From Acidobacteriota bacterium (GTDB lineage: Bacteria > Acidobacteriota > Terriglobia > Bryobacterales > Bryobacteraceae), in NCBI GenBank assembly GCA_005808475.1, contig SYLY01000246.1, positions 1 to 46,047 on the forward strand: a stretch of DNA of 46,047 bases, written 5' to 3'. This document shows, in pieces, positions 17,844 to 27,052 of this stretch. Both the position numbers and the translations under genes were made by a program. The notes under the pieces were generated by a model that ran no database searches, was not told the origin of the DNA, and worked only from the letters and a program-made list of their open reading frames with translations. The first letter of the stretch is position 1. Every line of letters starts with the position of its first letter.

Positions 17844-20800
17844 GCGCCGGCCAGGACGCCGATCGCAAGGGCATCGCCGCGTTCTCCATCCGCAACCCCG
17901 TCACCACCTGCATGACGCTGGTCTCGCTCGTGGTGTTCGGCGCCGTGGCCATCACGCGCATTCCGCTGGTGTTGCAGCCCAACATCAACTTCCCGTTCCT
18001 CGAGGTCTACGTTCCCTATCCGAATGCGTCGCCGGTGCAGGTGCTCGAGTCGATCGCCAAGCCGGTGGAGGAAGCGGTCGCGACCGTGCCCAAGGTGCAG
18101 CGCCTGTCCTCCAATTCGGACGCCGACGGCGCGTGGGTGAGCCTGGAATTCGCCTGGGGACAGGATGTCGACTGGGTGCGGGCCGAGGTTCGCGAGAAGC
18201 TGGATCAGATCCGCGGCCAGTTGCCATCCGACGTCCAACGCGTCAACGTGCAGACGTGGGGCACGAACGACTTCCCGGTGATCGAAGGCTCCATCCGCGC
18301 GCCCTTCGATCTCCGCAACGAGCAGGAGTTCCTCGAGAACAAGGTGAAAAAGCCGCTGCTGCGCCTTGCCGGCGTGGCCGACGTCGAGATCTGGGGAGCC
18401 CAGCGGCGCGAGGTGGAGATCTACCTGCGGCTCGACGACGTGCTGCGTCATCGCGTCGATGTCGCGTCGTTGTTCCGCCGCCTGAACCTCGCCAACGTCG
18501 ACGTGTCGCTGGGGTCCGTGGTCGACACCGGCACGCGGCATCAGGCGCTGCGGCGCGGCACGATCACCGAACTCGAACAGGTCCGCGCGTTTCCGGTCAA
18601 CGACAAGGGCGTTCCGCTACGCGAAGTCGCCGACATTCTGTTCGACCAGCCTCGCTCCGATTCCGGCCGTCATCTGAACGGCCAATACGCGGTCGGCTTC
18701 GGCGTGCGCAAGAACTCGCAGGCCAACACAGTGGAAGTGGTGGATCGCGTTCTCGCCAGGCTCGACGAGATGAATCGCGATCCGTCCCTGCGCGGCGCCT
18801 CGTTCCACATTTGGTTCGACTCCGGAAAGGAAATCGTCCGCTCGCTCAGCGGACTGCTCGAGCCGGGCTTGGTCGGATCGGCGCTCGCCATCGCGATCCT
18901 GTGGCTGTTTCTGCGCCGCATGGGGCCGACGCTGGCGATCGGGATCTGCATTCCGTTCTCGATGGTGGCCGCGGTGGGCTTCCTCTACATGTTCGGCAAG
19001 ACGCTGAACGTGCTGTCGATGATGGGGTTGATGCTGGCGTCCGGGATGCTGGTGGACAACGCGGTGGTGGTGATGGAGTCGATCTACCAACGGTTGGAAC
19101 GCGGTGAAGACCGGCTGACGGCGGCCCTGCGCGGCACGCGCGACGTCACCATCGCCGTGATCGCATCCACCCTTACCTCGATCATCATCTTCGTGCCGCT
19201 GGTGTTCGGAAAGGAGACCAACTACTCGGTGTTCCTCGGTGACACGGGCGCGTCCATCATCATCTCGCTCGTTTGCTCGCTGGTGGTTTCGCTGACGCTG
19301 ATTCCGTTGGCCGCCGCGCGTCTGCTGCATCCGAACGCCACCGATCGGCCGAAGTGGGAACAGTGGACGATCGACGCTTGGGCCGTTCGAACCGCGCGGC
19401 ATCCGTGGCTCGATTGGGAAAGGTCGTACCGCGCCTGCGTGGGATGGTGCCTCAATCATCGCGTCTGGGCCGGCGCGGTGATCGTCCCGGCTGTGTTCGG
19501 CGCGTCGATGTACGTGCTCCAGAAGATCCCCGACAACTCCCCGGACGCGCAGGAACTGCAGAATCTGAACGTCAACTATGAGTTCAGCGAAAACTACCAC
19601 TACAAGAAGATCGAGCAGGACTTCGTCGCGCCGGTCGAGAAGTTCCTCCTCGATCGCAAGGCGGAGTTCAAGATCAAGGACATCTCGAGCTTCTACGGCA
19701 ACAACCGCGCCAACACCCAGGTCTACTTCGACACGGAGACCCTCTCGCTCGAGGAATTGAAGAAGATCCGCGAGAAGATCGGCAGGACGCTCCCCGTGGT
19801 TCCCGGCGCCAACATCAATCTCGGACGGCAAGAGGGCGCGCAATCGCAGACGTGGTTCGAGGCGAACCTGTACGGCGACGATCCCACGACGATCCTCGAT
19901 CTGGCGCGCGAAGCCAAGGCGCGGCTCCGGCGGAAGGACGGCTTCGTCGAGGTCCACACCGACGCCGATCGCGGCAGGAAGGAGGCGCGGATTCGCGTCG
20001 ACCGCGTGCTCGCGCGCAAGTACGGCATCTCGCCGCAAGCGGTCACCGACGTCCTGGGCATTGTCTTGCGCGGACAACAGGCGCGTGGATTCCGCACTCC
20101 CGGCGGTGAGATCGGACTCTGGATGCGTCTGCGTCCGGGCGACCGCGAGGACATGGACGACCTGAAGGCGATCGTCATCGGATCGAGCCCCGGCGGCACG
20201 CCGATTCGGCTCGAACAGGTTGCCAGAATCGATCTGGTGAAGACGCCGGGCGTGATCCGCCGCGAGGACCGCCAGACAACAACCTGGGTCGCCGCGAACT
20301 ACTCCGGCGACAAGCGCGACGAAGGCAAGGCGGCGCTCGAGGAGGTCATGAAGAGCCTGGACTATCCGCCCGGCTACGGCTGGCGCTTCGGATTCTGGAC
20401 ACAACGCGAGGAGCAGGAGGATAAGGATTTCCTGTTCGACATGCTGCTGGCGCTGTTCATGGTCTACCTCGTGATGGCGTCGCTGTTCGAATCGGTGAGC
20501 CATCCCTTCGCGATCATGTTGTCGTTGCCGTTCGGATTGGTGGGCGTCGCATGGCAGCTTCTGGCGACCGGCACGCCGTTCAACATCATGGCGAAAATCG
20601 GATTGCTCGTGCTCGTCGGCGTGGTGGTGAACAACGGGATCGTGATGATCGACCACGTGCACCATCTGCGGCTCGGCGGGATGTCCCGGCGCGACGCGAT
20701 CCTGCAAGGCTGCGTCGACCGCATGCGTCCGATCCTGATGACCACCCTCACCACCGTCGTCGGTCTGATTCCGTTGGCGTTCGGCAAGAGCGGCGTGTTC

Positions 20801-20974
20801 GACATGCGCTATTTTCCCCTCGCGCAGACGGTGATGGGCGGGATGATCTCATCGACGATCCTCACGCTGATCGTGCTGCCGACCTACTACACCGTGTTCG
20901 ACGATCTCGCCGAATGGATGAAGTGGATCTGGTCGGCCACCGGGCCGCGCCGCGCGGAACAGCCCGTGGAATAG
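17840..20974 (+). CDS. RND family efflux permease, second of two
   Basis: A 1044-residue RND pump. The ATG at 17840 is chosen because it overlaps the stop of the preceding permease (ATGA) and begins MSAGQDADRKGIAAFSIRNP, the usual RND N-terminus. TM4 carries LASGMLVDNAVVVMES, again with Asp-Asn. The second half has LVGVVVNNGIVMIDHVHHL. It differs clearly from its neighbour, so this is not a recent duplication. Two unlike permeases after one adaptor suggest a heteromeric pump like MdtBC, or two pumps sharing an adaptor; this is inference. Its TAG stop is directly followed by the stop of the convergent sulfatase. Confidence 0.93.
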   Translation: MSAGQDADRKGIAAFSIRNPVTTCMTLVSLVVFGAVAITRIPLVLQPNINFPFLEVYVPYPNASPVQVLESIAKPVEEAVATVPKVQRLSSNSDADGAWVSLEFAWGQDVDWVRAEVREKLDQIRGQLPSDVQRVNVQTWGTNDFPVIEGSIRAPFDLRNEQEFLENKVKKPLLRLAGVADVEIWGAQRREVEIYLRLDDVLRHRVDVASLFRRLNLANVDVSLGSVVDTGTRHQALRRGTITELEQVRAFPVNDKGVPLREVADILFDQPRSDSGRHLNGQYAVGFGVRKNSQANTVEVVDRVLARLDEMNRDPSLRGASFHIWFDSGKEIVRSLSGLLEPGLVGSALAIAILWLFLRRMGPTLAIGICIPFSMVAAVGFLYMFGKTLNVLSMMGLMLASGMLVDNAVVVMESIYQRLERGEDRLTAALRGTRDVTIAVIASTLTSIIIFVPLVFGKETNYSVFLGDTGASIIISLVCSLVVSLTLIPLAAARLLHPNATDRPKWEQWTIDAWAVRTARHPWLDWERSYRACVGWCLNHRVWAGAVIVPAVFGASMYVLQKIPDNSPDAQELQNLNVNYEFSENYHYKKIEQDFVAPVEKFLLDRKAEFKIKDISSFYGNNRANTQVYFDTETLSLEELKKIREKIGRTLPVVPGANINLGRQEGAQSQTWFEANLYGDDPTTILDLAREAKARLRRKDGFVEVHTDADRGRKEARIRVDRVLARKYGISPQAVTDVLGIVLRGQQARGFRTPGGEIGLWMRLRPGDREDMDDLKAIVIGSSPGGTPIRLEQVARIDLVKTPGVIRREDRQTTTWVAANYSGDKRDEGKAALEEVMKSLDYPPGYGWRFGFWTQREEQEDKDFLFDMLLALFMVYLVMASLFESVSHPFAIMLSLPFGLVGVAWQLLATGTPFNIMAKIGLLVLVGVVVNNGIVMIDHVHHLRLGGMSRRDAILQGCVDRMRPILMTTLTTVVGLIPLAFGKSGVFDMRYFPLAQTVMGGMISSTILTLIVLPTYYTVFDDLAEWMKWIWSATGPRRAEQPVE

Positions 20975-22318
20975 CTACGCCAGATCCGCGCCGATCTCCT
21001 TGGCGAAGACCTCCATGCGCGCCTTCAATCGAGCGGCCGTTTCCGGCTCGCGCGCGGTGACGTTGTAGTTCTCGGCCGGGTCGCGATCGAGGTGGAACAG
21101 TTCGGCAACCGGCGGATCGCCGGCCGCGCCTTCCTGCCGGACGATCCGCGCGTTGCGATACTTCCACGGGCCCTGCCGCACCGCTTCGAGCGTCTTGCCG
21201 CGGCAGTAGAAGAACTCCTTGCGCGGCTCGGCGGCGCCGCCGCCACGCGCCAACGGCAGTAGGTCGACGCCATCGTACACGCGATCCGCGGGAATCTCCG
21301 CCCCGGCGGCCTTGGCGATCGTCGGAAACAGGTCGAGCGTCGACGCCATGTCGAGACAGGTTTGCCGCGCGGGGAACGTCCCCGGCCATCGCAGGATTCC
21401 GGGGACGCGCATGCCGCCTTCATCGGTGGTTGCCTTCGATCCGCGCAGAACGCCCTTCGTACCCGTGTGCCAAGGCTCCACGCCGTTGGCGAGCATGCGG
21501 GGCGGCAGGTCGTTCCACGGTCCATTGTCGGAACAAAACGCGACCATCGTGTTTTCGTCGAGCCCCTCCCGCCGCAACGTGCCGAGCACTTCGCCCACCG
21601 CGCGATCCAGCGTCTCGATGGTGTCGCCGTACAAGCCGGCGCGCGAGCGGCCCCGCATCCCCGCCGGCGCGCTCACCGGCAGGTGCGGCATGGCGAACGG
21701 CATGTAGAGGAAGAACGGCGCGTCCTTGGACGACCGGATGAACTTCACCGCCTCGTCCGCGTACCGCTCGGTGAGCGTGGACTGGTCGCCGGCCGTCTCG
21801 ACCGGCTCCACGTCACGATACATGCGGAGCGGAACCGAGGTCTTCACCCAGGGCGGAATCATGTCGTTGCTGTATGGCAGCCCAAAGTAGTGGTCGAAAC
21901 CGCGGCTGGTCGGCAGATACTCCCGCGGCCGGTACCCGAGATGCCACTTGCCGATCGCCATCGTTCGATAGCCGCGTTTCTTGAGAACCTGGGGCAGCAG
22001 GATCTCCGAGAGGCGAAGTCCGCCGTGGGTGTCGGGGCCGGTGTTGTTCGGCTGTCCCGCGCGCACGGGATAGCGGCCGGTAAGCAGCCCCACCCGGGAC
22101 GGAGTGCAAACCGGCGCCGCGGCATAGAAGGACGTGAACCGCAGTCCCTCCTCGGCCATCCGGTCCAGGTTCGGCGTGCGGATCACCGGATTGCCGTAAC
22201 AACTCAAGTCGCTGTAACCCATGTCGTCGGCGAACAGCACGACGAAGTTCGGCGGGCGAGCTGGCGATCGTTGCGCGGCGGCGCCGGCGGCGCTGGCGAG
22301 GAGAGTTCTTCTGGTCAC
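20975..22318 (-). CDS. Sulfatase with Tat-type signal
   Basis: A 447-residue arylsulfatase-type hydrolase of sulfate esters. The N-terminus MTRRTLLASAAGAAAQ has a twin Arg and looks Tat-exported. Metal ligands Asp31-Asp32 sit in VLFADDMGYSD. The formylglycine motif CTPSR begins at Cys71, followed by GLLTGRYP, the normal C-x-P-S-R-x4-TG signature. It needs a formylglycine-generating enzyme, which is not in the window. Further conserved stretches are GKWHLGY near 121-127 and FCSDNGPW near 260-267. Substrate (sugar, aryl or polysaccharide sulfate) cannot be told. It is divergent from the PEP-CTERM gene. Confidence 0.92.
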   Translation of the reverse strand: MTRRTLLASAAGAAAQRSPARPPNFVVLFADDMGYSDLSCYGNPVIRTPNLDRMAEEGLRFTSFYAAAPVCTPSRVGLLTGRYPVRAGQPNNTGPDTHGGLRLSEILLPQVLKKRGYRTMAIGKWHLGYRPREYLPTSRGFDHYFGLPYSNDMIPPWVKTSVPLRMYRDVEPVETAGDQSTLTERYADEAVKFIRSSKDAPFFLYMPFAMPHLPVSAPAGMRGRSRAGLYGDTIETLDRAVGEVLGTLRREGLDENTMVAFCSDNGPWNDLPPRMLANGVEPWHTGTKGVLRGSKATTDEGGMRVPGILRWPGTFPARQTCLDMASTLDLFPTIAKAAGAEIPADRVYDGVDLLPLARGGGAAEPRKEFFYCRGKTLEAVRQGPWKYRNARIVRQEGAAGDPPVAELFHLDRDPAENYNVTAREPETAARLKARMEVFAKEIGADLA

Positions 22319-22369
22319 GACATCAAATGGTACAACGAATCGATACTCCCCCTTTCGAGGGATGGGGGA

Positions 22370-22398
22370 TGGAAAACCGGGGGAATCGGTGTTAATCT
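22370..22398 (+). promoter_or_regulatory. Candidate sigma-70-type promoter of the PEP-CTERM gene
   Basis: TGGAAA (22370-22375) and TAATCT (22393-22398) are spaced by 17 bases in the divergent gap 22319-22433. A start near 22405 would give a leader of about 30 bases before the ATG at 22434. Similarity to consensus is moderate and no other support is available. Confidence 0.3.
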
Positions 22399-22433
22399 GT
22401 AAACGGTCCCGTAGACGTTCGCACTACAAGCCC

Positions 22434-23075
22434 ATGCCGATCCATCGTCTTGCCTTCTTCACCGCCGTGTTCGCCGCGTCGCTGGCCGCCGCGCCGATCC
22501 TGCCGGGGCCCGCGGTGACGGACGGATCGGTGACCGTGACGGCCGAGGACATTCCGGGGACGAGCCTGTTCTACCTGAACCTGACTTCGGGCGGCGTCAC
22601 CGAGCGCTATGCGTTCCACAACCTGGACCGCGTAAATTCCCTCGCGGTCTCCAATGGCCGCGTGGCGCTGTTCGCCCAGCTCATGGCGGACGCCGTGGGA
22701 CCGCTCGCGCTCACATTCGGCAACGGCGGGTGCGCCCCGGGCGCCTGTTACTCGAACCTCCACACTTATGATTGGCTCGGCTGGCAGTCGAACCAGATCG
22801 CCTATCCCACCGGTTATGGGACGCTGCCCGTGGCCACCGGCGGCGGGGTAACTTTCACCGGCTTCTCTCCCGCGGGGATCCTCACCGCTTCGATCCGGGC
22901 CGAGCGGACCGGCCCCTCCATCCCCGGTCCTCAGTTCATCGACTTCAGCTATTCCTGGAACCTCGCGCCTACCGCGCCCGCTCAGGTGGAGCACATGCCG
23001 GAGCCGGCCGCGGGCGTTCTGCTAGCGGCCGGGCTAGCCGCCTTCGCCGTGGTCCGCCGGCGCGCGCGTCGATAG
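22434..23075 (+). CDS. PEP-CTERM-like exported protein
   Basis: A 213-residue protein with a signal peptide (MPIHRLAFFTAVFAASLAAA). It ends in a PEP-CTERM-type sorting signal: MPEPAAGVLLAAGLAAFAVV followed by a cluster of Arg. Such tails are recognised by exosortase, which removes the C-terminus during export to the surface or biofilm matrix; no exosortase is in the window. The mature part has a beta-rich appearance and one Cys pair (GGCAPGACYSN near residue 100). The ATG at 22434 is chosen because the signal peptide starts there; a longer in-frame extension has no such feature. Function is unknown. Confidence 0.8.
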   Translation: MPIHRLAFFTAVFAASLAAAPILPGPAVTDGSVTVTAEDIPGTSLFYLNLTSGGVTERYAFHNLDRVNSLAVSNGRVALFAQLMADAVGPLALTFGNGGCAPGACYSNLHTYDWLGWQSNQIAYPTGYGTLPVATGGGVTFTGFSPAGILTASIRAERTGPSIPGPQFIDFSYSWNLAPTAPAQVEHMPEPAAGVLLAAGLAAFAVVRRRARR

Positions 23076-23106
23076 CGGACAGTCCCGCAGTAAACTGGTT
23101 GCTGCA

Positions 23107-26100
23107 ATGCGACGCAACCTGTGGTGGGCTCTCGCGCCCTGTCTGCTCCTTTCCCGCCCGGACGCCAAGACTCCCGGATTCGCCGCGGAAGCCACCTTGG
23201 CGCGTCCTCTGACTCGCGCCGCCGACTTGAGAGCCGGCGACACGGTGGAAGTCCACGCCGGTCTGCCATCCCCTTCCCAACTGCCCGCCAATGGCCGCGT
23301 CGCGGTGGAATTCGGCGGCTATCGAAAGGTCCTGCACGCGCTGGACCCCGATTTCTACATGGTGTTCCGAGCGCCGGAATCCAAGCGCTACGAAATGCGA
23401 ATCGCGCCGGTGACGAGCGAGGAGCCGCTATTCAACCTGCCGAGATGGCGCGAGACCGGCGCCGTGACCAAGCGCGTCCCGTTTCCCGCCGAGACGCCAT
23501 GGACGGGCGGCGGAAAGGTGATCGTGCGCGCTTCGGTGAAGGCGGTGTCGTTCGGAACCACGACTCGCAACCTGATCGTGGAGGCCGAACCGAACGACGC
23601 CATCGCGACCGCGCAACCGGTTCCGTTGCTCGACACCAACGACGATCAGACCGTCCATGTGGCGGGCGGCGCCGACGACATCGAGTACTTCGACAACGGC
23701 AAGGTGGGAGACTCCGGCGACGACTGGTTCCGCGTCGAGTTCAAGGGAACCGAACCGCGTCTGCTCACCGCCAATCTCTGGTTGACCGATCCGCTGGTGG
23801 TGGCGCGGATCCGCTGCTACACGGCCGATGGCAAGGAGTATCGCGAGGGGCAGAACGAGAACGAGCGGGTCCATCAGCAGCAGGAAGAGCATCGCACCGA
23901 AATCAACCGGAAGCTGGAACCCGGTGGCGTCTACTTCCTCCGCGTGGAGGCGAATTCGCCCGGCTACGACATGCAGGTCCGCGTGCGCCGTCCCGCGCCG
24001 TTCACCGATCCGCGCCGCGCGATTCGCATGGCGATGTACGACCATCTCGCGCAGGTCCACGCCTGGCTGCTCAATCGTCCGCGGGGCGCGGCCGTCGAGC
24101 GCCGTATCCGCGACACCGGCAACCTGCTCGGAACCCACTGCATGAGTTGCCACACGCAGTCCGGAGTCTGGGGTCCCACGGTTCCGATGCTGATGGGCTA
24201 CGTTCCCGAGAATCCCCATAACTATCGCGAACTGCTGAACATCATGTATCAGTCGCTGCGGCCCACCAACGAACTGAAGGATGCCGCCAACAACACCAGT
24301 CTGGCGCCGCTCGACTTGGGCGACGGTCCGGCCGGAACCCGAGCGGCCGGATACAACGTCACCACGGCGGAGACTCTGGTCAAGCCGCGCAAATTGCAAT
24401 CGATGCAACAGATTCGCGCGGCGAACTTCATGTTGTTGTCGAATGATCCCGGTGGTATCAACGCCGCCGGGCCGGGTTCGAACGTCGGCCAAGCTGTCGT
24501 GTACCGTTTCGCCGGCGAGATCCTGAAGCGCGCTTGGGAAAAAACCGGCGAGGAGCGCTACAAAGCGGCCCTCATCGACAAGGCGGAGAAAATGCTGAAC
24601 GTGCAGCCCAAGTTCTCCGACGACATGTCCAACCGGATGGACTTCCTCGGCCGCGTGTTTCCCAAGGACCTGGGTGACTCGAATCTGCGCACGCGCATTC
24701 GTGCGCAGATGGAAGCCGACGAGCGCCGCTTGCGCCAGATCCAGAACGACGACGGTTCGTGGGGGTTCGAGCCGGGAGAACTGGCCGCCAGCCTGTCGTG
24801 GAAGCGCAACCACGATCCCAAGGAGCCCAAGAAGCACGCCGATCCGGCGCCCACCGCGCTCGGCATCTCCGCGCTGCACGCGGCGGGACACGGACCGGAC
24901 GATCCTGCCATCGCCAAGGCGGTGAAGTGGCTGCTCGCCAATCAGAATCCATACGGCCGCTGGAATCGCAACGCGATCACCGGATTCGTCACCACCGCGT
25001 ACACACTGCACGCGCTCGCGCGGCTATACCCTGAGCAGCCGCGGCCTCTGGCGAATTACGATCCGCCGGAGAATGAATCGCTCGCCGGAACCATCGCGCG
25101 ATTTCGCTCGTTGGCGCAGTTCGGGCTGAAGGAAGACGACATCGAGCACTTGCCGCGGATCCTCGCCGGGGCCAGTCACGAGAGTCCCCAGGTCCGCTAC
25201 TACGCGATGCTCGGGCTCGGCAACCTGCACGACGAGCGCGGAGTGGAGGCGTTGGCGCGGGGACTTGGCGATCCCGTGAAGATGGTGCGCGAAGCGGCTC
25301 GATACGGATTGCGGCAGACGCTGCTCGACGACAAGGGTTGGGACGCGGTCTACCGGGTGTGCGAGTCCGGCGGGGATCTGGCCCGCCAGGAATGCGCGGC
25401 GGCGTTGATCATGCGCGCCGACACGGTGATGTCGAAATCGGCGGTCAGCCACGCGAAGCTGGCGGCGCTGCTCGACCGAATGATGAACGCGGACGCCCAT
25501 CCCGGTGTTCGCGCCTGGGCCGTTCGCGCGATGTGGAACCAGTGGATTTGGAATCCGCCCTTGCGCGAGCCGTTGAACCGCGCCGTGGTGAAGCTGCTGG
25601 CGCGTTCCGAAAGCGGCGCGCTGGTGGAGAACGCGATCCGCTATCAGTTGCAGGCGCTGTTCATCGCCAATGGACACCGCGCCAACGGCAGCAAGGAACA
25701 TCAGTACCCGGAGTTGAAGACGCTGTTCGAGTCGATTTCGAAGTTCATCGATTCGCCGCGGCCGGAATCGCGGCGCGCGGAGGAGCGGCTGGTTGCGATC
25801 GCGGCGACGTTCTACAACCAGACCGGCCATGACGGCGGTCCCGGCCAAATGGGGTACACGACGGAGACGGCGCCACCCCTTTTCGGCAAAGCGATCATGG
25901 ACTACTGGAAGGACAACCGGGACACGCCGGCGACGCAGTTGGCGCTCGAATCGTCGGCCAGCGTCACCTTCGAGCCATTGCAAAAGCGGCTGCTCGACTT
26001 CTCGTCGAACGGGCCCGAGCGGCTCCGCACCATCGCGGCGAGCTCCATCTCCGATCCGCGAGTGGTGACGCTGCCCGCCAGCCAGGAGTTCGTCGAGCCG

Positions 26101-27042
26101 CTCGTCGAGCAGATCCGCCGCGGCGCGCTCGACAAGGATCGCCGCCGAAACCTCTCCGAGCCCCTCTTCCGCCTGTTCTCCCGCGCTCGATGGAGCATGC
26201 CGAAGACGGAGGATCAGCAACGCGTCTTCTTCGCGGCGATGATTCCCAGGCTCGCCGATCCGGCCAGCGAGCCGCAATGGTACGAAGCCGAGAACTTCGG
26301 CAAGATGCTCGCCGCGAATCCGGACTTCCGCACGGATGTGTTCCTGTCGCTGTTCCCAAAATCGTTCGCCAGTCCGCTCGAGGAGATGCTATGGCTGCAA
26401 AGCGTGCCATGGATCGCGCGCCACGCCAGGCCGGTTCCCGCGCTCGACGGCAGCCATGCCGCCGCGGCCGATCCGCTGGCGGACCTTCGCAAACGGGCGG
26501 CGGATCTCTATGTCCGCCAGTTGGAACAGCCGGCCGACGAGCGCCTGAAGAAATCGGCCGTCGCGATGGGCGCCGACATTTACTTGCGAAACTGGCCGGC
26601 CGTGTCGGCGGCGATTCGCAAGGCGGCGCCCCGGTTCTTCGAGGCCGATCCCGAGGAGGTGACGCAACTGAACGAAGCGCGGCGCCGCAACTTCGCCTAC
26701 TTCCGCGATTTCGTCATGCCGGAGATGGCGAAGCCGAATCGTGACGACGAGTTGGCGTGCTTCTCCTGCCACGGCGTGAAAGGACGCGTGCCGTCGCTCG
26801 AACTGACGCCGCCGGATCGCGCCGGCTTCCTCTCCGTCAAATCGGCGTGGGGGAACTACCAGATCCTGCTCGAGCGCGTGGAGCCGTCGAATCCGGAAGC
26901 GAGCAAGCTGCTGCGCAAGCCGCTGAACGTGCAAACCGGCAAGGAAGACGGACATCAGGGCGGACGCCGCTATCAGCCCGGCGATCCCGGCTACGAGGCG
27001 ATCCGGCGCTGGGCACTGGACGCCGCCGCTCTCCGGCGGTAG
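23107..27042 (+). CDS. Large di-heme c-type protein with PPC-like, cyclase-like and HEAT-like regions
   Basis: A 1311-residue exported protein. After an N-terminal signal-like segment there is a region resembling the bacterial pre-peptidase C-terminal (PPC) domain at about 158-288 (VEAEPNDAIATAQPV, DDWFRVEFKG). A heme c site CMSCH follows at 345-349. Residues about 460-650 carry QW-type repeats like those of terpene cyclases/prenyltransferases (QNDDGSWGF at 546, NQNPYGRW near 614). HEAT-like repeats follow at about 690-900. A second heme site CFSCH is at 1218-1222 in a C-terminal cytochrome c domain. The overall chain resembles large uncharacterised cytochromes of Acidobacteriota. Enzymatic activity is unknown. 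An aldo/keto reductase gene follows closely on the same strand. Confidence 0.8.
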   Translation: MRRNLWWALAPCLLLSRPDAKTPGFAAEATLARPLTRAADLRAGDTVEVHAGLPSPSQLPANGRVAVEFGGYRKVLHALDPDFYMVFRAPESKRYEMRIAPVTSEEPLFNLPRWRETGAVTKRVPFPAETPWTGGGKVIVRASVKAVSFGTTTRNLIVEAEPNDAIATAQPVPLLDTNDDQTVHVAGGADDIEYFDNGKVGDSGDDWFRVEFKGTEPRLLTANLWLTDPLVVARIRCYTADGKEYREGQNENERVHQQQEEHRTEINRKLEPGGVYFLRVEANSPGYDMQVRVRRPAPFTDPRRAIRMAMYDHLAQVHAWLLNRPRGAAVERRIRDTGNLLGTHCMSCHTQSGVWGPTVPMLMGYVPENPHNYRELLNIMYQSLRPTNELKDAANNTSLAPLDLGDGPAGTRAAGYNVTTAETLVKPRKLQSMQQIRAANFMLLSNDPGGINAAGPGSNVGQAVVYRFAGEILKRAWEKTGEERYKAALIDKAEKMLNVQPKFSDDMSNRMDFLGRVFPKDLGDSNLRTRIRAQMEADERRLRQIQNDDGSWGFEPGELAASLSWKRNHDPKEPKKHADPAPTALGISALHAAGHGPDDPAIAKAVKWLLANQNPYGRWNRNAITGFVTTAYTLHALARLYPEQPRPLANYDPPENESLAGTIARFRSLAQFGLKEDDIEHLPRILAGASHESPQVRYYAMLGLGNLHDERGVEALARGLGDPVKMVREAARYGLRQTLLDDKGWDAVYRVCESGGDLARQECAAALIMRADTVMSKSAVSHAKLAALLDRMMNADAHPGVRAWAVRAMWNQWIWNPPLREPLNRAVVKLLARSESGALVENAIRYQLQALFIANGHRANGSKEHQYPELKTLFESISKFIDSPRPESRRAEERLVAIAATFYNQTGHDGGPGQMGYTTETAPPLFGKAIMDYWKDNRDTPATQLALESSASVTFEPLQKRLLDFSSNGPERLRTIAASSISDPRVVTLPASQEFVEPLVEQIRRGALDKDRRRNLSEPLFRLFSRARWSMPKTEDQQRVFFAAMIPRLADPASEPQWYEAENFGKMLAANPDFRTDVFLSLFPKSFASPLEEMLWLQSVPWIARHARPVPALDGSHAAAADPLADLRKRAADLYVRQLEQPADERLKKSAVAMGADIYLRNWPAVSAAIRKAAPRFFEADPEEVTQLNEARRRNFAYFRDFVMPEMAKPNRDDELACFSCHGVKGRVPSLELTPPDRAGFLSVKSAWGNYQILLERVEPSNPEASKLLRKPLNVQTGKEDGHQGGRRYQPGDPGYEAIRRWALDAAALRR

Positions 27043-27052
27043 GATGGCAGTC

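Noticed and set aside
18617..20707. Long minus-strand frame opposite the second RND permease
   Set aside because: Biased composition and no domain; the RND gene on the plus strand is certain.
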